Program-made: the position numbers and the translations under genes | Assembly: GCA_903813345.2 (NCBI GenBank) | Contig: CAIIXF020000007.1 | Span: 34,628,538-34,692,537, forward strand | DNA from: Owenia fusiformis | Taxonomy: Eukaryota; Annelida; Polychaeta; Sabellida; Oweniidae | Direction: 5' to 3' | DNA length: 64,000 bases | Shown: in pieces, positions 11,552-26,500 of the stretch | Position numbering within the stretch: the stretch's first letter is position 1 | Layout: each line of letters opens with the position of its first letter | The notes under the pieces: generated by a model | The model's input: the letters and a program-made list of their open reading frames with translations, nothing else | Told to the model about the DNA's origin: nothing | The model's database searches: none

Positions 11552-14500
11552 GTAAGTAACTTTCAGTGATGCAATTAATTTAACACCTTGGGTGAACGAC
11601 TTTGTTTCATTTTAAAGTATCAAATTATTCCATTTCATGCTGTCAGAACTTTGCATGTGAACAAGGCTCTCAAATCGAACATTTATCCAGTTTTAACAGC
11701 TTTATTTTTACATCATAGCAAAATTATAATTTCTTTTATGAATAATTTAATTGCTACATGTCATAATGATACAACACAAGTTATTAATTATGAAACATCA
11801 TCTTTTTTTAGATTTATGATGATCTGGATGCTGCTGACAAACTTCAACAAAACACCCGTCTCTCCAGTATGGAGTATCTCAGTGATGTGGTAAGTAATCA
11901 AGTAACACACATCTCTCCAGTATGGAGTACAGGTATCTCAGTGATGTGGTGAGTTATCAATATTGAAGTTCATGCTCTCATCTCATCTAATTGCTTAATG
12001 GAAAATCAAAAGGGAGAAAATTAATTAACCCGAAAAGCAGACCACATATCGTTCATGAAAATATTAAAATGATATCAAAACACATTGAAACTGTAATGTC
12101 AAAATCTTGCGAATGGCAATCATTTGGATTATTGGCAGCAGGAAAGTACCAATTGCAAATCATGTTTGCACAAGTGGCAATTAACTTGAATTAATAGGTT
12201 TCAAACAGGGAGATTTGATTACTGCATACTTGTAAGAGTATTGATTTCCTACTGCAATGACCAATTAACATCACATTTAGATTGCATTGCATGATTGTGG
12301 TAGAATTATACTTCTCAATGACTTTGTCTAAAAATTGAATGAACAAATTCGCAGTGTTACATAATTTTGATCAAATGAAATGAAATCATATTTCTTGAAT
12401 GTTATCATTTTATTTTGGGAATCTGTTGAAGGCTATACTGTAAGTTTATTGTAAGGGTTGATTAATGTTGAGGTTTTTGATATATGCTTGTAGCCTGACA
12501 GACATAAGTGCCCAATGCTCCAAGTAGATTTCTTATAAGGGCTATCAAGGAGAATTGAAGCTTTTTTTGATTACAGTAAATCTACAATATGTTTCTAAAG
12601 AGTGGTTTTTCATACATTCCATATTCATTCTAAATAGTGTAAATCTTTTTTATTTATCCAATTCTAGTGATTGTTTCTATTACTTTGGCACACTAATTTC
12701 TGCCTTCCTTTGGTTACTTGATGCAGTGTTTTCACTTTGTACTACAAACAGGATCTCCTATCAGATAAGAATTATTATAATCATAAGAAAATTCAGTTTG
12801 TAATTTTCAGTTTTCTGAATTTATGATTATAATAATTCTTATCTGATAGGAGATCCTGTTTACAGTATATTTTCATGCTTTTCATTTATTCATCCTAGTA
12901 TCCTACCATCATATAGAATCCTGAAATAAGATTTAATATTTTATCCACCAATATTGCTGTATGACCCATTGAGTGTTTTCATGTATTAATAATGTTGCAA
13001 GCCCAACACAATTCCTCACCTATTTTTTGAATTTTAGTATTATTTCAGTTGATATTCATAAACAACATTTTGATTTTCCCACAAACATGAAAATTGTTGA
13101 TTGAAACCCAGTATGTAACACTAATAGTGACTGCCTAATTTTAAACAATTAAGTACATGATTTCGCCCCGGATTTCACCTTGGGAATACACTCTAAAATG
13201 TACCATACCATCAATATGTTGCTTAAGGAATAGTATGTTTTAGAGGATATTCACTTGGGGATATAACTTACAATATTGCCTTCAAATGTTGTCATTGTTT
13301 GTATAATATTAAATGTCTTTTTTTCGCATTTCCTTTTCAGTTTGAATTGGAGGAACTCTTGAAAGATCAAGTCAAGAAAAAGAAGGTTTGATTTTAATAT
13401 ACATTTTTTCATAATTCCTTTAATTCTTTATCATTATTCCATCCAACAAAGCTTGGGGGATATAGAGAATGCCACTATCCGTCCGTTTTTCAGGCATGTT
13501 TTTCGTGCGAACTCATTAAATATTAGGATTTTGAATTTCGATACAGCTCACATTGTCCCCACATTGTCTACATCTTTCAGTTTTGCACAAAGAGTGCACT
13601 ACCTAGAAAAGAGTGTGGAGAATATTTTGTATATAAAATGTATGAAAAAACGAGAAAATTCATTGACCTACTTTTTGAAAGTACAAAATAAAAATGTCTC
13701 TTTATTTTCTCATTTTTATACATCTTATATAGAAAATATACACTACATACTTTTCTAGGTACCTTAGTGAACTCTTTGTGCAAATGAGAACGACCAAGAC
13801 AATCTATGAAATGAGTTCAAAATTGCAGAAAACTTAATCATCCTCTGACGATGGCACCAATAAAACAGTTTTCCAGGTTCTGATTAAGAATATAATCTAA
13901 TCCAACATAAAAATCGATTTGAAGATCCCAAAATTTATTATTTCGCTAACGTACATGTAAAATTTGGTAAAACTGTTCTGGTTATTATGATCAGATGATA
14001 CAGAAGAAAAGTCCAAAAGTATGGAAAGTTCCATAATGGAGTTTCCAGAAAGGGGACAAATGATAAGTTCCCAAAAGTGCCAAACAGGGGAACCAATAAA
14101 TGACCAGTTAAAGATTACATCAAATTAAATCTACTAGACTTCCTAAATCTCCTCATCTCCTCTAAAAGGAGGAAAATGTTAGTTCCCATTAAGAACAAAC
14201 ATATGAACCAATAGGAAGCCTAGTAAAGTATGTATTATTAAATATTTAAAATCATCCTTCATAGGTATCAGAACTTTTGTGATAGAAAAGACAAAACAAG
14301 ATGACAAGAGCCAAGATTTCAAATTTTTTATGAATATTGTCATGTATGCATGCATAGAAACTAAAGAGAAATAAAGAATAGATATGATCTTACAATATCA
14401 TACATACTGAAATGAAATCTGTGCCAAAATGAAAATGACTGAATTTAAAACTTGGCACATTATATATGTAAACCTCTTTCTTCCATTTTAAAAGTCGAGT

Positions 14501-17500
14501 AGTGGTCCAAAGAATCTATTTCCGTTATCACTTTGATTGCTCAAATAATCAATGAAAGCTCCAACTAACTCATCCTCTGAGATTTCCCCATCATGGTTTG
14601 TATCAATATAATCAAACTGCAGCCTTGCCTGAGCTGGGTCCAATTTAAAGGCTTTCCAGAAGACAACGAATTCATCAAAGCTGATGTGCCCATCAGAGTT
14701 GAAATCTACAGCCTAGAATATCAATATGGGTGTTTATATCAATACTGTTCTAAGAATACAATACGTATAATGCATTGTGCAAAATATTGTCTCATATGGT
14801 ACAAAGTAGTAGTAGGAAGTAGTAGTATATAGAAAAAATAGGGTCATGCTTGGTCTTGGGATCTCTGCTTGGAGGGAAATTTTTAATATAGCCTCTCAAT
14901 TCTAAATGCAAAATATTATCTTTATAACTCCAATACTAGTTATCAGATTTCTTTTAGATTGGCTGCCATTCTCTCGGACAAAATGTATTTTTTGATAACT
15001 CCATGCCATTTGTACGAATTTTGTCAGGTGCATGAAGCTCAATTCATAGAATGATACCTTATAGGTAGGCATTTGACTTCTGATTAAGAAAAATCTCAAA
15101 TACGCAACTCAATTGAATTGCCCACCATAATTTGTTTAAAAAGCAATTTTTGATACCTGAGAGTTACTTCGTTGTTGATCAAATATTTAAGCCCAAAGAC
15201 TAATGAGAATAAGACCTCTGGTTGAGGAGGATTAGATGGATGGATATTTGTAAGTCTTAGATGAAGCAGACATACAGCAATGAAACATGTATACATGTAC
15301 CTGAAACAGGTTTCTCCAAAACACATCCCAGCATTTAGTCTCTTCAGGGCTATTCATGCCTGCCCAAATACTCAGTATTGATTCTTCCGTTGATCTTTGA
15401 GAGAAGAAATTAGGATCAAATTTTTCAGTTTCCACCATTGCAACTTTGATGCGTTCATATACTCTGTCAGCTTTTTTATCGCTCAAACCACCTGAAAAGT
15501 AATGTAATGTACAGGGTGGTAAAAAATACACATATCTTTGTCATTTTAAGAAATTACAAACGCTATGAAATTCTCATTGCATTGCTTTCTTGAATTCCTT
15601 AGTTCTCACATAACATTTACTTGATCATACTTTTTCGAAAATATTGACCTAATTTTCACCAAAAATGCAACCTATTATTATATTGTTGAATGCATAATAA
15701 GAATGTGCTTTGAGACATGTTCGATTTCCTAAAAGGAAAATTTGATTGCTCCAGGGACTTTAAAGATACTAAATTTGGATGACCAAAATGAACTGAAACC
15801 AATGGGATAGCATGAGATTTTTCAATGGAGAAATAACATTGGGAACACTTATCTTAATGCAATTAAGTTTTTCTTTCAAGAACTATTTGATACATCAAAA
15901 TAAACAATAGTAATGCATTAAACATTGTAAAAAATGATTGCATTTTTGGTGAAAATGGGGTCAACATCTTGGAAAAAGTGTGTTGATGGGTTAATTGCTA
16001 GATACATCTAGTTAAATATCTCAGAGTTTGTTTGAATTTATTATTACTGTGCATAATTTTCTTTGAGATAATGAATTGATCTAAAATGTAAAACTTGTCT
16101 TCATTGTCAGAAAATAGCCATAATCCAAGATATAACCTTCTGAAATCGTTTGCGATAACCCACAATTGCTCCTTTTCCCAAAATTTGGTTCTTCAGTTGC
16201 CGAAGAAAATACTTGTGAAAAAGTGTCTCATTTTTTGGGATACCTGATAGTCAACATAAGCAAAGTACTATGTATGTTCATTCTCTCAGGAAAGTTCTAA
16301 CAAAAAATTACACCCAAGCCATGTGCTATCTTTTTTAATGAAATGTGTCTATTGTTGTATATATGAACACACTTTAGTTGTTTAATAGTTTTAGAGAAAA
16401 TGCTATTAAATCAATAGTTTTAGAGAAAATGCTCTTAAATTAATGACATTAAGTCACGACTCTGCTTACACCTTGCTTGCATGGAAAAAGTTGCAGTGTT
16501 TACAAAAAATCAGTCTAGATTAATTAAGTGAAGTTTCCCAATACATTTATCAAAATTACCTATCTCTACAAGCCTGTCTGCGAACACCCTGTAATTGTTT
16601 CTTTCAAAACAGCCAGCCTTCGTCAGATCCCAAGCAGAGATGCAAGTCGCTACCTTCCTGACCCATACTTTAGGGAGATCAGACAGCTGTACTTGCTTTA
16701 CCTATGGGAGCATGACAGTGTAAATATTAAGAAATTAAGATTATACATATCTGAGAGGCTTCCCCTCCAGGGGACAATGGGATAGCTGGAGGGGATTATC
16801 AAATGTACAACTAAAATGCAGACCAGAGCATTTCTGTATTGATTTCAAGCAGAGAAATGGAATTGGGACTATATAAGCCAAAGTGGTTTAAACTTTAAAT
16901 GGGGCCTTTAACATTGACCGATCGAATAGAATATACATGTAATGTTATCAGGCTATGTGCGTTTTAACCACCTATATGTAATTTTAAACCTGAGTTTGTG
17001 ATGAAAAGTTTGTGTCTGCGTGACAAAAATATTTTTTCAAAACATATTTTATTATATTTTTTGTAAAGAAACTATTTGAAATAAATCAAAGAATTACAAC
17101 TATCAATAAAAAATATAGTATGAATATTACGCTTTGATCCTTTAAAAGTTTACCTTGACAATCATATTTTTTTAATTCATCACATGTGTACTCCCGTAAC
17201 TTATAACTTGAGTTTGAAGAATTGAGGACATCACATTTAGTTCACTCTAACTTGCATGCTAAACTTTTTACTTTTAAAAACAGTTCTTGTAGTTATTTAT
17301 CTTTCATATCTTATATTAGGGGGTCAATATTAGGCCCCTTGCTTTTTCTAATATTCATTAATGATCTCCCAGATGACCTTGAAACAGACTGTTTTATCTA
17401 TGCTGATGACACATCCATTTATTTCCCATTTAGCACTCAAAACCCAACAGAAATTGATGAAATAGTAAACAGATCTATAAGAAAAATCATATCCTGGTCA

Positions 17501-20500
17501 GAAAAATGGAAACTTAGCTTTAAACCAGAAAAAACAAAAGAAATTATATTCCACAAGTCAAAAATTCAACTGAATCAGATCAGTGACACAGTCATGAATG
17601 ACATTCCCATTAACCGTGTAACTTCACACAAGCATTTAGGATATATATTTGATGAGCACCTTACAAATGAAGCACACATCTTGTCAATTAGAGATAAAGT
17701 TAATCAAATGCTCAACCCACTTAAGACTCTCCAACGGAAACTGTCATCAAAAACATTGGAAACTATTTTTGTATCCTTTATTAGGCCTCACTTTGAATAC
17801 GGGGCTATACTTTATAACTCTTCCAATAAATATTTGCTCAATATCCTGAATAAATGCCTCTATCAAGCAGCACTTATCTGTAGCGGCTGTATTCATGGAA
17901 GCAGCACAGAAAAAGTCATTGAAACACTTGCTTGGACCCCTCTTGAAACTAGGAGGGATATGCAAATCTTGAGATTTATGTATCGTGTTAAGCACAATTT
18001 ATGTCCAAATTATATAACTGAAATTTTTGAACCCCTAAAAAGTCATAATCAAAGATCATTAAGATATAATCTAGACTTCAAACTACCTATAAAATGTTCA
18101 GCTAAACTGAAAAACTCACCAGTTTTCAATGGTGCATCTATGTGGAACAAAGCCCCTCAGTATCTTAAAGATAGCCAAAGCCTCTCCAGCTTCAAAAATT
18201 GTCAAAAGAAACTGATTCAAAAATTAAAACCTAATTTTGACACTATAACTAGCTTAAAGCTAAAAAGGAACTTAGAAATTTTAATGAACAGATTCAGAGT
18301 AGATTTGATTTTTAAAGCTCAACTATATGCACACAATTTTACAACATTAAACACTCCAAACTGCACATGTGGATTACCTGAGACCCCAAAACACGTTTTC
18401 TTCAGATGCCCTCAAAATACTGCAATCAGAACAATGCTTTTCAATAAGTTATCAAGATATAAACCACAAACTATCAAAAACGAAAACCAAATAATGCATT
18501 TCTTGAAATATGGAAGTAACGACCTCTCACCCTTACAAAAGAAAGAACACTTTATAAACGTGGCAAGCTTTATTCAAGACCATATAAAATAAGATCCCTT
18601 CCATAGTTTTCACCGCTATGCCCCTCCTTTCTGCCCTCGTTGAACCAATGACTTGACACCTCTTCATTCTTATTCTTAGCCAGAATCCCCCAGATAGCCA
18701 CATTGTACTTAATGTTGTTCATATTTAGATCATGTTAGATATATTGTTATCTTTAAGCTTGGCCTATAATGCCTTTTTGGCGATTGGCAAGCCATCTGAT
18801 GTAAAATAAGATTTATGAAATAAATAGATTACCATATAAAAAAAAAAAATATATATATCTTACTATGATAGAGCCCAAAGATTTCGAAAAAACACTGATC
18901 AAAATCTGAGATTGTCTTTATGATTTGTGCCTTTGAAACAAAAATGATCACTCAAATGTTTAAATCGGTGGAAATTCTGATATATACAATATAATTGTAT
19001 CTCCAATATCTCTCTTTTAATATCTGCAAATGATAAGGGTAGATCAAGAGCAAACATAATACCTGAAAAGTGCCTAATTCAAACTATCAACTTATAGAAC
19101 AAGTTTAAATATTTTTCTGAGCTAAATATGTCCGCACAATAATTGATAAGTTGAATCAATCTGTTTTGATAATATAACATGTTTTTGATAGTTTAATGAA
19201 TTTTCAAAAGTGGTTTTTGAAGGACTTTTTGTTCGAAAAATCATGAATTTATTAAAAACTAACTTGATCTTCTTATCAATAATTCACACCAATGCATAGC
19301 ATTCATCCCCACTTTTCTATAAAAGAAATTAAGAAAATTGTTTCATAAATAGGTGAGAAATGCATTTTAAAATTTTAGTTCTCATAGAAACCATGGTACA
19401 GTAGTATTTAAAACATATTATATTCTTCTTTCCTGTTATCTCAAAATCTACTTGGAACTGTACCAGTGGATTTCTATGGGAAATTCCTCAAAGAGAAAAT
19501 TCTAGGGATTAAGGAAAGTGTACACTTTACACAATTTGAAAAATTATTGGCATACATGAAACCTATATAAAACAGTATCTATATTATTCAAAAGCGTTTG
19601 GGATCAATGATTTCCAGTCCTCTGAAGTTTGAAAAATGAAAATACCTGGGTGTTAATCCATAGATAATCCTTGAAAATGAGAATTTTTTTGGGGATTATG
19701 TGTTGCAGTATTTTAGTCAATAATATGTTTTAAAGTGTCAGATGAATAACATAAGCGAAATGCATGAAAAAACTCTCCCTATTCATGCTACAACAACCCA
19801 CGGTCCTTTCTTGTAAGAATGACCTCCACCCATTGATCAAACAGATTAAGCGATGATATCTTGTTGATCTAGTTTGTGATTGCCATCTAGCATATTGGGA
19901 TGGGCTTAGTTTTAGAGAAAGTTAATAGTATCAGTGAAGATTTAATGAAAACTTTTTTTTGGTTTTGCATCTCTGAATTCACTTGATCAAACTGAAACTA
20001 GATATTTGTTTTTTCCACAGGATATCAGTTTGTTAAAGATATGCTTCATGCTAATAACAAATGATATCACCGTGCACAGTGCAGTGATAAAGAATCTGAA
20101 AATTATACTCACTTGCTTAGCTTTATCTTCCATCGCAGTGCTTTGAAGTGAATATTTAGAAGACCTACTTACTACCTATATAGGTCCACTAAAGGTAAAG
20201 ATGTCACTTGTGTCTGACATGATTATTATATGATTAACGGGGGGTGGGAACATTTAATATTCAAAAAGACACTGGGCTTGATATATAGTACCAACAGGAA
20301 CTATCAAATGTTTCACACAATTTATTTTTACTAGTGGAAGCTGTTTAATCGCACAACTGGCTTGCAACCAAAATTTTAACATAAGAATGAATTATTTAGC
20401 CATTACATCAGGTGGTTTGTTATATAGTCAAAAACCCATGCCTCTCTATTGTCTCAAAGTTTACCCAACGTATTGGTCTCTGTTAATTTATGGCATCCAT

Positions 20501-23500
20501 ACTTTTTTGAAAGGTAACACATTGAGGTTCAATTTTCTGCCGGATGCCCTTGCAAACTCTCATTGGTTGCTCTGTATTGTAGCATTTCATTACCATGGTT
20601 ACGCATCTGTAGACATCTTACCTTGGAATCTTAAATCATTTGTAGCTTTGTCATCATTGTCTATAGAAATGATATTGGTATCAAATTAAACCTAAATAAA
20701 TTTCCCATATAATTAAAATATTTAATTATGCAAATTAGATAATTTGCATAAATTGTGACATAAAAAATTATTTTTGGTTCAGAATTTTTGGCTCACACAG
20801 TAGGCCTGAGGGATCGATCAGGCGTCCGTCCATTGATCCGTCCTTTGGTCCATCCGTTGGTCCGTCCGTCCGTCAACATTGGCCGCACAAATTAAACCTG
20901 CTATTCGGATTGAGTCATATCTACATTCATTTTATGCATATCCATAATGCCTATTTGACCTATCATCACCATTTCTCAAGTTCGCCCGGTTTCCGAGAAA
21001 TTGCTGATTTTGACGTCAAAAAGTCAAATTTTCTGTAAATACTATTTGTTGAAGTAGAACTTTCAAATAACTTTTAGTTGTTGCTGTATATGCAACTTAT
21101 GTTCTCTGAAGATTTCAAAGCTCTTGAAAATACAGTTTTTGGTGTTTACTCAATAAAATTTGACAAAAAGTAGGACTGTCATTTTCAGGGAACTTTCACA
21201 TGTATATCGTCAATAGCAGGTTTTGTGATTGACAAGTTTCTCAAAGTTTGTCCATATACTTGTTCATTACTTGCAATGAATTACATCATTACTAGATTTA
21301 AGCATTCCCTACATATTGCTCAATATATGTCAGCATCAAATTTTTACTGTTTTTGAGATATTTGACGTCAAAAAACAGTAAAAATAAGTTATTTTTCAAC
21401 TTGCTTCAATTTGACTAAATCTTTTTGGGAAAATTGTCTACAAGTTGCCAGGAGTTCAAATCTGACCTTAGTTTTGAGATTTGACCTTCAGTGACCTTCG
21501 AAAGGTAAAAAATTGCTTTTTCAAATTGATTATTTGGATGTAAATTTTGGTCACCTTAATCACAAAAGACCTACTGAGCACTGAATAAGTAAAATGTTCA
21601 AGGTCAAAGGTCCTCAAACTAGGTCACAAACTGTGCTATCTAAGTTTCTCAAAGTTCGAGACTACAAATCAAAATCAATAATTGTGTTTGAAAATCAGGA
21701 TATACATTCCTCTGAAGGTTCTACACTGTGTGAGCACAGGACCGTGGGTCCTTTTTAAGTATAGCAATGTACACAGGGAGATATGCTGAGTTCTAAAATA
21801 GTACTCATGGCATATTAGCGCTTAATGATTACTTATTTCAGTAGATATAAGTACTAAATGAGCACTTATGACATGAGTGATAGAATAGTATTAATAAAAT
21901 TGATTTTCCAGCACTAAATGAGTACTCATATCATGAATTAGTGCTTAGCACTTATGACATGAGTGATAGAATAGTATTAATAAAATTGATTTTCCAGCAC
22001 TAAATGAGTACTCATATCATGAATTAGTGCTAAATTAGCACTCGTGACATGATTGCTCATGAGCCCGCTTTTGCCAGAGTGCTAATTCAGTACTAATTTT
22101 GTACTAATTGAGTTATCAGCATATCTCCTGTGTATCTTTAAGATCTGAAGCTGTACGGTAGAATTTCTTCAATGGTTTGACTTTTATTCTATGAGCAGAA
22201 GGTTTGAGCAACATAAAAATGAAAACAGATTCAAAATTGGATCATAACTTACCAAGCTATTAAGCTTTCTAGGCAGCTACCATGAACGTTATCATTTAAC
22301 AATTAATTTTAGACATCTTACCTTAGAATTGAAATGTTTGGTAGCTTTGTCATTATTTGGTCTATAGAGGGGATCTTTGTATCGAATTGATCCTAATTGA
22401 ATTACCAGTATGGTAAAGTTATTCAATTATGGAAATTAGCTAATTTGCATAAATTATGATGTCATCAATCTATTTTTGGTTCAGAACCTCCAAGTATAGC
22501 AACATATTTATTAGAACCGAGGTTGTATGGCGTAGTTTCTGCATAGTTTGTCATTTATTCTATGAGTGGAAGAGGTATGAGCAACATAAAAAAAATGATT
22601 CAAAATTGAATTAGTATGATCAAAGCTTTCGAGGCTGCTACTATTTACGTCACTATTTCACAATCATAAATAAAACACTAAAATAACAAAAATGAAACAA
22701 AGCTGATTTTTCTATGTCACTGAATTAGTTTTGTATAGAAATGATACAGGCACATTTGTATTTGTAATATTGACTATCATTAACAGGGGTCAAAACAGCT
22801 TTTTTGATTTTGTAACATGATTTATTGTTTGTGGGAAAGTTATGGATTAATCAGTTAGAGAATGGGTGAAAGGTATGGTGAAATCTGTTATGTAATCTAT
22901 AATTTTTCTGATTTGCTTCACAGTCGTCGATCTATTTAAAAAGACAAAACATCATGAATGGTCAAACATTAATATTTGTGCTGCGATTCAGGCAGTGAAC
23001 ATCTATATGAATTTTTAGACTTATTTGCTTCATAGGTGTCAATCTATTTAAAAAGATGAAACATCATGAATGGTCAAACAGTAATATTTGTGCTGCGATT
23101 CAAGCAGGGAACATGACCTGTTTATACAAATTGATGACTTTGTATCACAAAATGTATGTCATTGCTGTTTTTTATGCCACCGCTTGTTATAGTCTCCAAT
23201 TTGAGATGGCATTTGGCATCTGGCGTCTGGCCTTTGGCATCTGTAACAAATGGTAGGTCCTGACATATTGCATGTTTATGCCTTGTTTAAATTATTTACA
23301 AAATGTTATGAAAATATCAAAATAATATGTTAAAACCTCATTTAAATAAAAAACATCAAGAACATTCATTTTGGGATGATAACATCAACTGTTTTAATTT
23401 ATTACAGGTCGTATAGACCTCCACTGCTCAATTTATTGCAAAAAGATTGACTTTTGTGCATGTTGGTGATGTTGCGCCATTCTTACACCTAAAACCGAAC

Positions 23501-26500
23501 TGATTTTACCATACTATATGCTTTTTGAAGAAATAAATGTTATATGACTGTTGAATTTTCTAGCAGAAATCGGCTCCCCGTCAGATTACTGGCAGTGACA
23601 TTAAAGATACAATTTTATTTTCTGGGGTGTCTCAAAATGTATATCAACAGCAAAGATAAATCAATCATTATTTTCAGATATGTTTTGCATGGTCATTTAG
23701 GAAAAGCATGTAAGTTTTCTCTCCAATACTAAATATTTAATTCACTCTTGCCTTTTTGATGCATTTTGGCTCACACAGTGAGCCTATGGGATCGACCAGG
23801 CGTCCGTCCGTCTGTTGGTACGTTAGTCCGTCCGTCCGTTGGTCCGTCCGTCCGTCCGTCAACATTGGCCGCACAAATTAAAACTGCTATTCGGATTGAG
23901 TCATAAACACATTCATTTTATGCATATCCATAATGCCTATTTGACCTATCACCGCCATTTCCCCAGTTCGCCCGGTTTCCGAAAAATTGCTGATTTTGAC
24001 GTCAGAAAGTCAAATTTTCTGTAAATACTAGACACTTTGTTGAAGAAGAACTTTCAAATAACTTGTAGTAGTTGCTTTATATGCAACTTATGTCCTCTGA
24101 AGATTTCAAAGCTCTTGGAATTACAGTTTTTGGTGTTTACTTTATAAAATTTGACAAAAAGTAGGACTTGGTCATTTTCAGGAAACTTTCTCATGTATAA
24201 AGTCAATGGCAGGTTTTGTGATTGACAAGTATCTCAAAGTTTGCCTTATACTTGATCCTTTTTAAGTATAGCAATGTACACAGGGAGATATGCTGAGTTC
24301 TAAAATAGTACTCATGGCATATTAGCGCTTAATGATTACTTATTTCAGTAGATATAAGTACTAAATGAGCACTTATGACATGAGTGATAGAATAGTATTA
24401 ATAAAATTGATTTTCCAGCACTAAATGAGTACTCATATCATGAATTAGTGCTTAGCACTTATGACATGAGTGATAGAATAGTATTAATAAAATTGATTTT
24501 CCAGCACTAAATGAGTACTCATATCATGAATTAGTGCTAAATTAGCACTCGTGACATGATTGCTCATGAGCCCGCTTTTGCCAGAGTGCTAATTCAGTAC
24601 TAATTTTGTACTAATTGAGTTATCAGCATATCTCCTGTGTATCTTTAAGATCTGAAGCTGTACGGTAGAATTTCTTCAATGGTTTGACTTTTATTCTATG
24701 AGCAGAAGGTTTGAGCAACATAAAAATGAAAACAGATTCAAAATTGGATCATAACTTACCAAGCTATTAAGCTTTCTAGGCAGCTACCATGAACGTTATC
24801 ATTTAACAATTAATTTTAGACATCTTACCTTAGAATTGAAATGTTTGGTAGCTTTGTCATTATTTGGTCTATAGAGGGGATCTTTGTATCGAATTGATCC
24901 TAATTGAATTACCAGTATGGTAAAGTTATTCAATTATGGAAATTAGCTAATTTGCATAAATTATGATGTCATCAATCTATTTTTGGTTCAGAACCTCCAA
25001 GTATAGCAACATATTTATTAGAACCGAGGTTGTATGGCGTAGTTTCTGCATAGTTTGTTATTTATATATGAGTGGAAGAGGTATGAGCAACATAAAAAAA
25101 TGATTCAAAATTGAATTAGTATGATCAAAGCTTTCGAGGCTGCTACTATGTACGTCACTATTTCACAATCATAAATAAAACACTAAAATAACAAAAATGA
25201 AACAAAGCTGATTTTTCTATGTCACTGAATTAGTTTTGTATAGAAATGATACAGGCACATTTGTATTTGTAATATTGACTATCATTAACAGGGGTCAAAA
25301 CAGCTCTTTTGATTTTGTAACATGATTTATTGTTTGTGGGAAAGTTATGGATTAATCAGTTAGAGAATGGGTGAAAGGTATGGTGAAATCTGTTATGTAA
25401 TCTATAATTTTTCTGATTTGCTTCACAGTCGTAGATCTATTTAAAAAGACAAAACATCATGAATGGTCAAACATTAATATTTGTGCTGCGATTCAGGCAG
25501 TGAACATCTATATGAATTTTTAGACTTATTTGCTTCATAGGTGTCAATCTATTTAAAAAGATGAAACATCATGAATGGTCAAACAGTAATATTTGTGCTG
25601 CGATTCAAGCAGGGAACATGACCTGTTTATACAAATTGATGACGTTATATCACAAAATGTTTGTCATTGCTGTTTTTTATGCCACCGCTTGTTATGGTCT
25701 CCAATTTGAGATGGCATTTGGCATCTGGCGTCTGGCCTTTGGCATCTGTAACAAATTGTAGGTTGTGACATATTGCATGTTTATGCCTTGTTTAAATTAT
25801 TTACAAAATGTTATGAAAATATCAAAATAATATGTTAAAACCTCATTTAAATAAAAAACATCAAGAACATTCATTTTGGGATGATAACGTCAACTGTTTT
25901 AATTTATTACAGGTCGTATAGACCTCCACTGCTCGATTTATTGCAAAAAGATTGACTTTTGTGCATGTTGGTGATGTTGCGCCATTCTTACACCTAAAAC
26001 CGAACTGATTTTATCATTTTACCATACTATATGCTTTTTGAAGAAATAAATATGACTTGAATTTTCTAGCAGAAATCGGCTCCCCGTCAGATTACTGGCA
26101 GTGACATTAAAGATACAATTTTATTTTCTGGGGTGTCTCAAAAATGTATATCAACAGCAAAGATAAATCAATCAATATTTTCAGATATGTTTTGCATGGT
26201 CATTTAGGAAAAGCATGTAAGTTTTCTCTCCAATACTAAATATTTAATTCACTCTTGCCTTTTTGATGCATTTTGGCTCACACAGTGAGCCTATGGGATC
26301 GACCAGGCGTCCGTCCGTCTGTTGGTACGTTAGTCCGTCCGTCCGTTGGTCCGTCCGTCCGTCAACATTGGCCGCACAAATTAAAACTGCTATTCGGATT
26401 GAGTCATAAACACATTCATTTTATGCATATCCATAATGCCTATTTGACCTATCATCGCCATTTCCCAAGTTCGCCCGGTTTCCGAAAAATTGCTGATTTT

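Noticed and set aside
11588-11893. 101-codon frame over exon at 11,812
   Set aside because: It reads the exon in the wrong frame; the phase-0 frame gives a helical peptide and fits both splice sites.
23056-23256. 66-codon frame repeated at 25,561
   Set aside because: Repeated only because the 2.5-kb unit is duplicated; no coding features.
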